NCBI RefSeq assembly: GCF_001956215.1
Contig: NZ_MRTQ01000005.1
Span: forward strand, 62,001 to 126,000
Reading direction: 5' to 3'
From: Paenibacillus sp. FSL R5-0490
Lineage (GTDB): Bacteria; Bacillota; Bacilli; Bacillales; Cytobacillaceae
Length of the DNA: 64,000 nucleotides
The position numbers were made by a program, and so were the translations under genes. The notes beneath the pieces are model-generated. The model had not been told where the DNA came from. It worked only from the letters and a program-made list of their open reading frames with translations, and did no database searches. Of this stretch, positions 52,870 through 62,123 are shown piece after piece (the first letter of the stretch is position 1; each line of letters starts with the position of its first letter).

Positions 52870-54435
52870 TTATTTAAAGGCAAGCCTGGATATCATTTTG
52901 CCGATCCCCGGAATACGAATTAAGTCATTCTTTCTAATCAGCTTTAAGATTAATAAGAGGATGATATAGACAATTGTGATAACTGCGGATATCAGAATAA
53001 CCCTTAAGGCTGTATTCATATCAGAGGCAAGGATGTCTTTTAGCATCCAGAACCCTAAGCCTCCTGATACAATCATTGCTATGAACGTTTTTAGATAATC
53101 CCTTACGAAAAAAGTAAAAGAAATAGCTTTCAGAACGGTTGCAAAGTGAAGCATTGTCACCAGGACTGTGCCTGTCAATATCCCCATCGCAACTCCATTA
53201 ATCCCAAATGCAGGCTGGCTGGCAAGGAGAAAGATAACGGCCGTCTTTACAACAGCTCCAATCAAGCTGTTGATCATGGCAGCACGGGCAAGATTCAATG
53301 CCTGTAAAGTTGCCTGAAGAGGTCCCTGATAATAATAAAACAAGAAAAAGGGCGCCATCAGTTTAATAAAATGTGATCCGCTTGAGGAGCCATACATCAC
53401 TTCCATTAATTGATCGGAAAGGACGTAGAGAACCACCACTGCAAGGCCCCCGGTAATAAATGCAAATCGAAGTGCCTGCTGAAGCCGGTATTCGATCAGA
53501 CGCATATTATTTTGGGAATTTGCCTCGCTTATAGCTGGAACAAGAGAAGTTGACAAAGAATAAGTAATAAACGATGGCAGCATCAGAAGAGGCATGGCAA
53601 AGCCCGTAAGAGCCCCGTACTGCTTTGTAGCCGCCGCTGCCGCCACACCTGCAAGTGCCAGACTCTGCGCTACCACAATCGGTTCAAAAAACCACGCGAC
53701 AGAACCGATCATTCTGCTTCCTGTCGTTGGAAGGGCAACGGTCATCAATTCATTAAATGTACTTTTCCCGGAAGACACATATTTAAAAAATTGCTTCCTG
53801 ACTCTGAATTTCTTTTTAAGCTTAAATGTGGTCATTAAATAAAGCAGTGATGCAAGCTCCCCGATGACTGCAGCAAGCATGGCTCCCGCCGCCGCATACT
53901 CAATGCCATATGGAAGGAAAGCCTTAGTCATTAAAGCGATCAGACTGATTCGGACTACCTGCTCAATCATCTGGGAATAGGCAGCAGGCTTCATGTTCTG
54001 TCTGCCTTGGAAATAACCCCGAATGACAGAGGAAACGGCAATGATCGGCACAATTGGAGCGATTGCCATCAAAGGCAAATGGGTCCGGTTATCAGTAAAG
54101 AGTGTCTCTGATAATAATGGAGCGAGCAAAATTAAAGCGGGAGTGAAAACAATGGAAAGCGAGATGGTAGTTGCCAAGGACACAATTAATATTTTTTTAA
54201 TTTTTGCTGTATCTCCTCTTGCCTCTGCCTCGGCCACATTTTTAGAAATAGCAACCGGCAGTCCAATCTGTGTGATGGTGACGACAAGAATCATGGTGGG
54301 AAAGGCCATCATATAAAGGCCAACACCTTCTTCTCCAATATATCGGGCAATGACAATTCTGTTAATAAAGCCAAGGACCCTGGTCACCAGGCCTGCAGCG
54401 AGCAGGATCATGGTACCTTTCAGAAATTTGGACAT
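52870..54435 (-). CDS. spoVB: Stage V sporulation protein B (lipid flippase family)
   Basis: A 521-aa MOP/MVF-superfamily transporter with about 14 helices, opening FLKGTMILLAAGLVTRVLGF. SpoVB is needed for spore cortex synthesis and is thought to flip lipid-linked precursors. Same orientation and place as in B. subtilis between yrbG and the comN/secDF genes. Confidence 0.93.
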   Translation of the reverse strand: MSKFLKGTMILLAAGLVTRVLGFINRIVIARYIGEEGVGLYMMAFPTMILVVTITQIGLPVAISKNVAEAEARGDTAKIKKILIVSLATTISLSIVFTPALILLAPLLSETLFTDNRTHLPLMAIAPIVPIIAVSSVIRGYFQGRQNMKPAAYSQMIEQVVRISLIALMTKAFLPYGIEYAAAGAMLAAVIGELASLLYLMTTFKLKKKFRVRKQFFKYVSSGKSTFNELMTVALPTTGSRMIGSVAWFFEPIVVAQSLALAGVAAAAATKQYGALTGFAMPLLMLPSFITYSLSTSLVPAISEANSQNNMRLIEYRLQQALRFAFITGGLAVVVLYVLSDQLMEVMYGSSSGSHFIKLMAPFFLFYYYQGPLQATLQALNLARAAMINSLIGAVVKTAVIFLLASQPAFGINGVAMGILTGTVLVTMLHFATVLKAISFTFFVRDYLKTFIAMIVSGGLGFWMLKDILASDMNTALRVILISAVITIVYIILLLILKLIRKNDLIRIPGIGKMISRLAFK

Positions 54436-54557
54436 TCAACTCCCTGCCTTCTCAAAATGGGTAATATCATATACAATTATCTATATGCAAGATAGAGGAC
54501 AAAGCATGACAAGCTATCATAATTTCCATGTTATTAATGGCGGGGAGGCGGCTGAAT

Positions 54558-54854
54558 ATGAAAATCGGCCATGAATATGATTATTTTCGCACTACGGTAA
54601 AGCCTGCATTGGAAAGCAAACTGGATGAATTTCAGCTTCTGGGATATAAAAAGGTGTCTGAACAGGAGCTCTGGGGATATCTCACAAAGAAAAAGTGGAA
54701 AAAACCAAAAGAAAATGTCAGGCTATTTGAAATTGTGGAAGAAATAATGGAAGTAAAGGTGAGTGAATACATTCATTATGCTACCATCGGGGCTTTTAAA
54801 GAAGCTGAATTTGATTTAGATAACGAAGAAGAAAGAAAAAAACTATTAAAATAG
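54558..54854 (+). CDS. comN: Post-transcriptional regulator ComN
   Basis: A 98-aa protein, the length known for B. subtilis ComN (YrzD). Sequence YDYFRTTVKPALESKLDEF followed by LWGYLTKKKWKK fits the family. ComN controls comE operon mRNA and contacts DivIVA at poles and septa. ATG 54558 after GGGGAGG is preferred to an upstream in-frame ATG at 54528. Confidence 0.85.
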   Translation: MKIGHEYDYFRTTVKPALESKLDEFQLLGYKKVSEQELWGYLTKKKWKKPKENVRLFEIVEEIMEVKVSEYIHYATIGAFKEAEFDLDNEEERKKLLK

Positions 54855-55154
54855 CCAGGTGTTTCCAATTTTTTCATGGTTTAACATGATATAAGAGAAA
54901 TTGACAGGTTTTACAATCTGTTTCATAATGAAAAGCGGAGTAATCGGCCTTTTTCATGTAATAGGTTATACATAGAATGAAAGTTAAGGACGAGTAGTAA
55001 CAGTTTCAAACAGTAGTCTTAATTAACGGGAAGGCTTATTAGATAGTAATGCAGCCTTCACGTGCAGGAATGTATGGTAAATAATGCATCACGCCGCTGA
55101 TGCAGTGCCTGTTATATCAAGTAGCGGGCGATAGTTAAGGAGGATTTATTCAGA
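54855..55154 (+). promoter_or_regulatory. secDF leader region with two hairpins
   Basis: The 300-base gap between comN and secDF holds GAAGGC/GCCTTC (55030-55059) and TGCATCA-cgccgc-TGATGCA (55085-55104), then AAGGAGG before secDF. No terminator for comN is clear. No convincing promoter was identified. It may be a structured 5' leader; no known riboswitch was recognised. Confidence 0.4.
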
Positions 55155-57419
55155 ATGGTAAAGCGCAGCCGTATCGTTGCTTTTTTCCTGATTGTTTTAT
55201 TATTGGGAAGTTTGGCTGGGGCAACGACAAACAACATCTTAAAAAATATTAAGCTTGGCCTTGATTTGCAGGGCGGATTCGAAGTGCTCTATGATGTGAC
55301 ACCAAAAGATGGGCAGAAGGTGACTAAAGAAGTCCTAGCAAGTACTGCCGAAGCACTGGACAGGCGAATCAATGTTCTTGGTGTAAGCGAGCCGAATATC
55401 CAAATTGAGGGTGATAAGCGGATCCGTGTTCAGCTTGCAGGTGTAACTGATCAGAATAAAGCAAGGGAAATTCTGTCTACCGAAGCAGATCTTTCATTCA
55501 GAGATGTTAATGATCAAATAATGATGGATGGTTCAGACCTTGCAGAAAATGGGGCGAAGCAGACATTTGATGAAAATGGAAAGCCAAGCGTTTCATTGAA
55601 ACTGAAAAGTGCCGGAAAATTCAAAGATGTAACTGAAAAAATTGTCAACATGGGAGCGCCAAATAACCTGCTTGTCATCTGGCTTGATTTTGAAGAAGGC
55701 AAGGATTCTTTCAAGACTGAATCGGCTAAAGAAGATCCCAAATATCTATCTGCTCCTCAGGTAAGCCAGATCTTTAATCAGGATACTGTGTCTATTGTTG
55801 GGAACTTTACGGTTGAAGAAGCACAGACACTGTCAGATTTATTGAATGCAGGATCCCTTCCTGTACAGCTCGATGAAGCTTATTCAACATCAGTAGGTGC
55901 TAAATTTGGTGAGCAGGCAATGGAAACGACCATTCTTGCCGGAATAATAGGAGTATTGATTATCTTTATCTACATGATTGCGGTATATCGTTTCCCAGGA
56001 TTTATTGCAACTCTTACTTTATCGTTTTATATTTATCTGATTTTACTTGTTTTTGACTGGATGAATGGCGTATTGACGCTGCCTGGTATTGCTGCGCTCA
56101 TTCTGGGGGTTGGTATGGCGGTTGATGCGAATATCATTACCTATGAGAGAATCCGTGAAGAAATGAAAGTGGGCAGAACAATCAAATCAGCTTTCCAGGC
56201 TGGAGAGAAAAACTCACTTTCTACAATCTTTGATGCGAATATCACAACTATTCTGGCAGCAGCCGTTTTATTCATGTATGGGACAAGTTCTGTAAAGGGA
56301 TTTGCTACCATGCTTATCATAAGCATTCTGGCCAGCTTTATTACTGCTGTATACGGTACAAGGCTGCTTATGTGGCTTTGGGTCCATAGTAAAGCACTTG
56401 ATAAAAAACCAGGCTGGTTTGGAGTTAAGAAAAGTGAGATCAAAAATATTGCTGAAAACTATGATACCCTTGATTTGCCGACCAAATTTGACAAATTTGA
56501 TTTTGTAGGGAACCGCAAGAAGTTTTTCATCCTTTCTGCTGTTTTAATTACTGCAGGAATAATTGTTCTTTCTATATTCCGTTTAAATCTTGGAATCGAT
56601 TTTGTCAGCGGTACCCGGATCGAGCAGCAGGCAAGTGAATCCTTAACAAAAGAAAAATTCCAAGCTGAATTATCAGCTCTTGGAATCGAGACAGATGATA
56701 TTGTCATCTCAGGTGATAATAAGGAAATTGGTGTTGCTAGATTTAAAGATGTTTTAACAAAAGACGAAATAGCAGAAGTTAAAACTCAATTTCATGAAAA
56801 ATTCGGTCAAGATCCGAATGTCAGCACAGTTTCACCAACTGTAGGAAAAGAACTTGCTAAAAATGCACTGAAAGCTCTTGCGATAGCCTCTGTAGGCATT
56901 ATCATCTATGTATCTATTCGCTTTGAGATAAAGATGGCCATCCCGGCAGTTCTTGCGCTCCTGCATGATGCCTTCTTTATAATCGCTGTATTTAGCTTTA
57001 CGCGTGTTGAAGTGGATATTACCTTCATTGCCGCAGTCCTCACGGTAGTCGGTTATTCGATCAATGATACAATCGTAACTTTTGACCGGATGCGTGAGAA
57101 TATGCAGAAAAAGAAAAAACTCAAGTCATTTGAAGATATTGCGGATGTTGTAAACAAGAGTCTTCGTCAAACGCTGGGCCGCTCTGTAAATACTGTTTTA
57201 ACGGTTGTGTTTACAGTCGTTGCGCTGCTCGTGTTTGGAAGTGAATCAATCAGAAGCTTCTCGTTTGCACTTCTGATCGGTTTGATTGCAGGTACTTATT
57301 CTTCCATTTTCCTTGCTGCACAGATATGGGCAGTATGGAAAGGCAAGGAGCTGAAAGAAAAAGGCGTTATTCATACTGTTAAAGAAAAACGTAAAGCCAG
57401 TGACGAACCACAAGTGTAA
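55155..57419 (+). CDS. secDF: Fused protein-export protein SecDF
   Basis: A 754-aa natural fusion of SecD (1-430) and SecF (about 450-740), as in Bacillus. About 12 helices; SecD motif LGLDLQGGFEVLYDV at 35, the P1 domain to 260, VGMAVDANIITYERIREE near 325, and the SecF YSINDTIVTFDRMREN near 640. It uses the proton gradient to help export through SecYEG. Confidence 0.96.
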   Translation: MVKRSRIVAFFLIVLLLGSLAGATTNNILKNIKLGLDLQGGFEVLYDVTPKDGQKVTKEVLASTAEALDRRINVLGVSEPNIQIEGDKRIRVQLAGVTDQNKAREILSTEADLSFRDVNDQIMMDGSDLAENGAKQTFDENGKPSVSLKLKSAGKFKDVTEKIVNMGAPNNLLVIWLDFEEGKDSFKTESAKEDPKYLSAPQVSQIFNQDTVSIVGNFTVEEAQTLSDLLNAGSLPVQLDEAYSTSVGAKFGEQAMETTILAGIIGVLIIFIYMIAVYRFPGFIATLTLSFYIYLILLVFDWMNGVLTLPGIAALILGVGMAVDANIITYERIREEMKVGRTIKSAFQAGEKNSLSTIFDANITTILAAAVLFMYGTSSVKGFATMLIISILASFITAVYGTRLLMWLWVHSKALDKKPGWFGVKKSEIKNIAENYDTLDLPTKFDKFDFVGNRKKFFILSAVLITAGIIVLSIFRLNLGIDFVSGTRIEQQASESLTKEKFQAELSALGIETDDIVISGDNKEIGVARFKDVLTKDEIAEVKTQFHEKFGQDPNVSTVSPTVGKELAKNALKALAIASVGIIIYVSIRFEIKMAIPAVLALLHDAFFIIAVFSFTRVEVDITFIAAVLTVVGYSINDTIVTFDRMRENMQKKKKLKSFEDIADVVNKSLRQTLGRSVNTVLTVVFTVVALLVFGSESIRSFSFALLIGLIAGTYSSIFLAAQIWAVWKGKELKEKGVIHTVKEKRKASDEPQV

Positions 57420-57426
57420 TAATTAC

Positions 57427-57458
57427 AAAAAACTCAGGCGAGTGCCTGAGTTTTTTTA
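57427..57458 (+). terminator. Terminator after secDF
   Basis: A 13-bp perfect stem, AAAAAACTCAGGC (57427-57439) with GCCTGAGTTTTTT (57444-57456), loop GAGT. Confidence 0.92.
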
Positions 57459-57553
57459 TTAAATCAGGATGCTGTCTATTTTACAAATTTGGTTAATGAT
57501 TCCGGGAAATAGGATAAACTAATAGCAAGATCAGGGAGGAAGGAAGTATCGCT

Positions 57554-58456
57554 TTGGAAAATAACGATCGTTTTAAGAAAGCTGAGTTTGCAGCTATAAT
57601 TGGCATCGTGGGCAATATTATTCTTGCCGCCCTTAAATGGGGAATTGGCGTTTATTCAGGAAGTAAAGCGCTGGTGGCGGATGCGGTCCATTCAGCTTCA
57701 GATGTTGCCGGATCCTTTGCTGTTTATTTGGGTCTGAGGGCTGCGAAACAGCCGCCGGATGAAGATCATCCATACGGTCATGGCAAAGCTGAATTAATAG
57801 CGGCCATAATTGTTGCCGTCCTGCTGTTCCTGGTGGGAATTGAAATCGGCAAATCATCATTTGAATCATTCTTTTCACCAATTGAACCTCCAAAAGCCAT
57901 TGCAATAGCTGCAGTAGTGGTTTCCATCATTGTGAAAGAAGCTATGTTTCGGTACAAGTATAATTTGGGAAAGAAACTAAACAGTAATGCATTAATTGTA
58001 AATGCTTATGAACACCGTTCAGATGTTTATTCATCAATTGCAGCTTTAATAGGTATTGGCTGTGCGATTATTGGCGGAAGAATGGGGATCGAATGGCTTG
58101 AGTATGCAGATCCTGTTGCTGGCCTCATTGTGTCCCTCATGATTCTCCAAATGGCTTGGCGGCTTGGGAAAGAATCCATTCACAGCACACTTGATCATGT
58201 GCTTCATGAAGAAGATACTCTTGAAATGCGTAAAACGGCTGAATCTGTCGATCATGTTAAAAGGATCGATGAATTGCATGCCAGGGAACACGGACACTAT
58301 GTAATTGTTGATATTAAAGTGTCGGTGGATCCGAATATGACTGTTGAGGATGGCCACCGGGTCGGCAAAGAAGTAAAACGCAAGCTGCTCCAATTGGAAA
58401 ATGTGCAAAATGTCTTTGTGCACATTAATCCTTACAGCAAAGAACATATAAATTAG
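57554..58456 (+). CDS. Cation diffusion facilitator family transporter
   Basis: A 300-aa CDF protein with six helices (residues 12-205) and a cytoplasmic ferredoxin-like domain (about 210-295). Metal-site residues lie in VADAVHSASD (about 40-49) and HRSDVYSS (about 153-160); DHPYGHGKAE is the helix-2/3 signature. Exports divalent metals by proton exchange; the metal cannot be told from sequence, though the DxxxD/HxxxD-type sites fit Mn, Zn or Fe. TTG start after GGGAGGA. Confidence 0.9.
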   Translation: MENNDRFKKAEFAAIIGIVGNIILAALKWGIGVYSGSKALVADAVHSASDVAGSFAVYLGLRAAKQPPDEDHPYGHGKAELIAAIIVAVLLFLVGIEIGKSSFESFFSPIEPPKAIAIAAVVVSIIVKEAMFRYKYNLGKKLNSNALIVNAYEHRSDVYSSIAALIGIGCAIIGGRMGIEWLEYADPVAGLIVSLMILQMAWRLGKESIHSTLDHVLHEEDTLEMRKTAESVDHVKRIDELHAREHGHYVIVDIKVSVDPNMTVEDGHRVGKEVKRKLLQLENVQNVFVHINPYSKEHIN

Positions 58457-58480
58457 AGAATATATCAGGGAGAGGATAGC

Positions 58481-58798
58481 ATGAAATTTCAATGGACTTT
58501 ATTATTTGGTTTTTTATTTGCGCTGATCGTGGCTGTATTTGCAGTGATCAATGTCGATAATGTAACGGTTAACTATGTGTTTGGGGAAAGTCAGTGGCCG
58601 CTGATTCTAGTGATTTTAGGATCTGTTCTTATGGGTGGGCTAATTGTAGGTTCTGTCGGCATTGTCCGCATTTACTCACTTCAAAGGCAAGTGAAATTAC
58701 TAAAAAGGGAAAATGAAAAGCTTCAAGCAGGAAATTCTGTAAAAGATAATGCTGATAAGGAAGAACTTGAAAAAGAGCTGGATAGGGATATACATTGA
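58481..58798 (+). CDS. LapA family (DUF1049) membrane protein
   Basis: A 105-aa protein with two helices (about 5-25 and 42-65) and the LapA stretch NVDNVTVNYVFGESQWPLILV between them (quoted in part); a coiled-coil tail follows. In E. coli LapA takes part in envelope assembly; in Bacillus (YrvD) the role is unknown. Confidence 0.85.
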   Translation: MKFQWTLLFGFLFALIVAVFAVINVDNVTVNYVFGESQWPLILVILGSVLMGGLIVGSVGIVRIYSLQRQVKLLKRENEKLQAGNSVKDNADKEELEKELDRDIH

Positions 58799-58807
58799 AT
58801 GAACAGG

Positions 58808-58832
58808 CTTGAGCTTTTGCTCAAGTTTTTTC
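58808..58832 (+). terminator. Terminator after lapA
   Basis: A 7-bp perfect stem (CTTGAGC 58808-58814, GCTCAAG 58819-58825) with a 6-base T-run. Confidence 0.85.
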
Positions 58833-58907
58833 TTTTGGTCTCAAGAAGTGACCTGCAGCATCTGCTTTTCTTTCCAGAATTGTATGGATTAACCCGATTT
58901 TAACTTA

Positions 58908-58936
58908 TTGAAACGCACCTTCCCCTCTTGTATAAT
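58908..58936 (+). promoter_or_regulatory. SigmaA promoter of recJ-apt
   Basis: TTGAAA (58908-58913), 17 bases, TATAAT (58931-58936, perfect). The in-frame TTG at 58908 is this -35, so it cannot be the recJ start. Confidence 0.75.
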
Positions 58937-58958
58937 TAATAAGCTGAGGGGTGAACGT

Positions 58959-61319
58959 ATGTTACATTCAAGAACGCGATGGATTGTTCGGCAAACAGAG
59001 GAGGATAAAGTACAGCGGCTTTCAAAGGAACTGAATATTTCTCCTCTTGCAGCATCGCTGTTAATTAATCGCGGAATGGATACCGTTGATTCAGCACGGT
59101 ATTTTCTGATGGATAATGAGCAGGAATTTCATGATCCTTTTTTAATGACAGATATGGCAATTGCTGTTTCCAGAATAAAAGAAGCTATTGAAAAACAGGA
59201 ACCTATTTTAATTTTTGGTGATTATGATGCGGATGGTGTGACCAGCACTTCTGTCATGATGATGGCGCTTAGAGATCTCGGTGCTGATGTCCAATTCTAC
59301 ATACCGAATCGTTTTACGGAAGGCTATGGGCCAAATATTCCGGCATTTGAACATGCAGCCGAAATTGGCATCCGTTTAATTATTACTGTAGATACTGGAA
59401 TCTCTGCTGTAAATGAAGCAAAAGCTGCAAAAGAGCTTGGATTAGATTTGATCATTACAGATCACCATGAGCCCGGCCCTGAGCTTCCTGAAGCATTGGC
59501 CATTGTGCATCCTAAGCATCCGGAGAGCAGATACCCATTCCGGGAACTTGCCGGTGTTGGAGTAGCATTTAAGCTTGCACATGCGCTTTATGGTGAAATG
59601 CCTGAACACCTTTTGGAAATAGCTGCAATCGGAACAATTGCTGATCTTGTTTCTTTAACAGGAGAAAACAGACTTATTGCCAAGCGCGGGATTCAAAAGC
59701 TGAAATCAACTAAAAATACAGGCTTGAATGCTTTGTTTAAAGCCTCACGAATCGAGCTTCCATCCATTAGTGAGGAAACGATCGGCTTTACAATCGGCCC
59801 TCGCCTCAATGCAGCAGGCAGGCTTGAAAGCGCGGATCCTGCTGTGGATTTGCTTCTGACAAATGATCCTTATGAAGCACAAGCCATTGCCGAAGAAATT
59901 GAAATGCTGAATAAAGAGAGGCAATCTATTGTCAATGACATTGCAGAGCAAGCGGTTCAAGAGGTTGAAACAAATTTCCCAATCAGTGAGAATTCAGTTA
60001 TTGTTGTCGGGAAAGAAGGCTGGAACGCCGGGGTAATCGGAATAGTAGCTTCGAAGCTTGTCGAAAAGTTTTACCGCCCGGCCATTGTCCTTAGTTATGA
60101 CAGTGAAAAAGGGCTCGCGAAGGGCTCAGCAAGAAGTATAGAAGGTTTTGATCTGTTCAAGAATCTTTCTGAATGCCGGGATATCCTGCCTCACTTTGGA
60201 GGGCACCCCATGGCAGCGGGTATGACTTTATCCATTGATTCGGTTGATGATCTGAGAAGCAGACTGAATACTCTTGTAAATGAACAGCTGAGTGAGGAAG
60301 ATTTTATTCCTGTAACCTCTATTGATGGGGTTTTCCATTTAAAAGATATCAATCTTTCTTCTATTGCAGAGATGCAGCTGCTTGCTCCATTCGGGATGGG
60401 GAATGCGAAACCGAAAGTAATGATAAAAGATGCTAATATTGCAGCTATGAGAAAGATCGGATCTGAACAGAACCATATTAAAGTCACAATCGAGAGTGAT
60501 GGATCTTCACTTGATGGCATCGGTTTTGGGCTTGGGCATTTGCATGAGCATATTTCACCATACTCCAAGCTGTCCGTTATTGGTGAATTATCCATTAATG
60601 AATGGAATAATATTAAAAAACCGCAAATTTTCCTGCAGGATATGGCAGTAAACTCCTGGCAGCTCTTTGATATCCGGAGTTTAAAACGGCTTGAAAGGCT
60701 CCAAAGTGTCATTCCTGAGGCAAACACAACCTGGTTATTTTTTAATGAGGAACATATTTCAAAATATAAAACATTTGCAGGGGAAAACATGGTGAAAATA
60801 ACATCTGCAGAAGACGCAGAAGCCATAAAAATAGAAGGCTCAAATGTTGTTCTGGCTGATTTGCCGCCTTCAAAGGAAATTCTTGCACATGTTTTCTCAG
60901 GGAAAAAACCTGCCAGAATATATGCTCATTTCTATAAAGAAGACAGTGACTTTTTCAGCACATTACCAACAAGAGACCATTTTAAATGGTACTTTGCCCT
61001 GATTGCTAAAAAAGGTTCTATTGATATCAGGCGTCACGGGAATGATATAGCGAAGCATAAAGGGTGGAGCAGAGAGACAGTAGATTTTATGTCTCAAGTG
61101 TTTTTTGAATTGGAATTTGTTAAAATAATAAATGGTGTCATTTCGTTAAACAATACATCCACTAAACGTGATTTAGCTGATTCACGAACTTATCAGCTTA
61201 AACAGGCACAATACACTCTTGAGAGCGATTTGCTCTATTCATCCTTTCAGCAGCTCAAAGACTGGTTTGATGAAGTTATGCAAGGGGCTGTAAAACTTGA
61301 GGAGGCAAAGGAAAAATAA
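58959..61319 (+). CDS. recJ: Single-strand DNA exonuclease RecJ
   Basis: A 786-aa DHH-family 5'-3' exonuclease. Motifs [11 protein letters not shown] (about residue 86), [15 protein letters not shown] (about 167) and the DHHA1 domain with [17 protein letters not shown] and GHPMAAGMT. An OB-type and a Firmicutes-specific C-terminal region follow (about 560-786). ATG 58959 follows GAGGGG and lies 22 bases after the -10. apt starts in its stop codon. Confidence 0.95.
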   Translation: MLHSRTRWIVRQTEEDKVQRLSKELNISPLAASLLINRGMDTVDSARYFLMDNEQEFHDPFLMTDMAIAVSRIKEAIEKQEPILIFGDYDADGVTSTSVMMMALRDLGADVQFYIPNRFTEGYGPNIPAFEHAAEIGIRLIITVDTGISAVNEAKAAKELGLDLIITDHHEPGPELPEALAIVHPKHPESRYPFRELAGVGVAFKLAHALYGEMPEHLLEIAAIGTIADLVSLTGENRLIAKRGIQKLKSTKNTGLNALFKASRIELPSISEETIGFTIGPRLNAAGRLESADPAVDLLLTNDPYEAQAIAEEIEMLNKERQSIVNDIAEQAVQEVETNFPISENSVIVVGKEGWNAGVIGIVASKLVEKFYRPAIVLSYDSEKGLAKGSARSIEGFDLFKNLSECRDILPHFGGHPMAAGMTLSIDSVDDLRSRLNTLVNEQLSEEDFIPVTSIDGVFHLKDINLSSIAEMQLLAPFGMGNAKPKVMIKDANIAAMRKIGSEQNHIKVTIESDGSSLDGIGFGLGHLHEHISPYSKLSVIGELSINEWNNIKKPQIFLQDMAVNSWQLFDIRSLKRLERLQSVIPEANTTWLFFNEEHISKYKTFAGENMVKITSAEDAEAIKIEGSNVVLADLPPSKEILAHVFSGKKPARIYAHFYKEDSDFFSTLPTRDHFKWYFALIAKKGSIDIRRHGNDIAKHKGWSRETVDFMSQVFFELEFVKIINGVISLNNTSTKRDLADSRTYQLKQAQYTLESDLLYSSFQQLKDWFDEVMQGAVKLEEAKEK

Positions 61320-61831
61320 TGGACTTAAAACAGTATATAACAATTGTAGAAGATTGGCCGAAGCCAGGCATTAAATTTAAAGATATTACAACTCTTATGG
61401 ACAATGGTGAAGCATATAAATATGCTACTGACCAAATTGTTGAATATGCCCGCGAAAAGAAGATTGACCTGGTTGTCGGCCCTGAAGCCCGCGGATTCAT
61501 CATCGGCTGCCCTGTGGCTTATTCTTTAGGTGTAGGCTTTGCCCCAGTCCGAAAGGAAGGTAAACTTCCACGTGAAACAGTCAAGGTTAATTATGGCCTT
61601 GAATATGGCAAAGATGTTTTAACCATTCATAGGGATGCCATCAAACCGGGGCAAAGAGTCCTGATTACTGATGACCTCCTTGCAACAGGCGGAACAATCG
61701 ATGCAACTATCCAGCTGGTTGAAGAACTTGGCGGAGTGGTGGCTGGAATTGCATTCCTTATCGAGTTAACATACCTTGACGGGCGTAAAAAGCTCGACGA
61801 TTACGACATTCTGACATTAATGCAATATTAA
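61319..61831 (+). CDS. apt: Adenine phosphoribosyltransferase
   Basis: A 170-aa purine-salvage enzyme making AMP from adenine and [19 protein letters not shown] near the start, [16 protein letters not shown], and the PRPP loop [17 protein letters not shown] (about 118-134). TAATG overlap with recJ suggests coupling. Confidence 0.96.
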   Translation: MDLKQYITIVEDWPKPGIKFKDITTLMDNGEAYKYATDQIVEYAREKKIDLVVGPEARGFIIGCPVAYSLGVGFAPVRKEGKLPRETVKVNYGLEYGKDVLTIHRDAIKPGQRVLITDDLLATGGTIDATIQLVEELGGVVAGIAFLIELTYLDGRKKLDDYDILTLMQY

Positions 61832-61847
61832 TTTCCTTATACAAAGA

Positions 61848-61875
61848 GAGCGCCAGTCGAAATGGTGCTCTTTTT
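61848..61875 (+). terminator. Terminator after apt
   Basis: GAGCGCCA (61848-61855) pairs with TGGTGCTC (61863-61870), one G-U pair, then TTTTT. Confidence 0.8.
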
Positions 61876-61994
61876 AATTGATTTAAAAATAGTATTTAAA
61901 GGGTTTCCAAATCCATTTATGGAAAAACAATAAAGGAATTAGGACAAAAAACGACAAAATTTTTGTTATTCCCATAAAAATAACAGTCTATCCC

Positions 61995-62023
61995 TTTACA
62001 TCTTCACTTTTTTTTTCGATAAT
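61995..62023 (+). promoter_or_regulatory. SigmaA promoter of relA
   Basis: TTTACA (61995-62000), 17 bases, GATAAT (62018-62023), each one mismatch from consensus. The leader is about 95 bases. The rest of the 292-base gap after apt is AT-rich, with its terminator and nothing else I recognise. Confidence 0.6.
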
Positions 62024-62123
62024 AGTAGCAATATTAATTTTTTTAATAACTTGTTATTAATGATCAATTTAAAAATTATTCATTATGCAACTGCATAAAA
62101 TTCAGGGAGATAAAGGTGATTCC

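Noticed and set aside
58908-58958. An extended N-terminus for recJ from TTG 58908
   Set aside because: TTG 58908 is the -35 of a near-perfect promoter, and RecJ from ATG 58959 has the normal 786-residue length.
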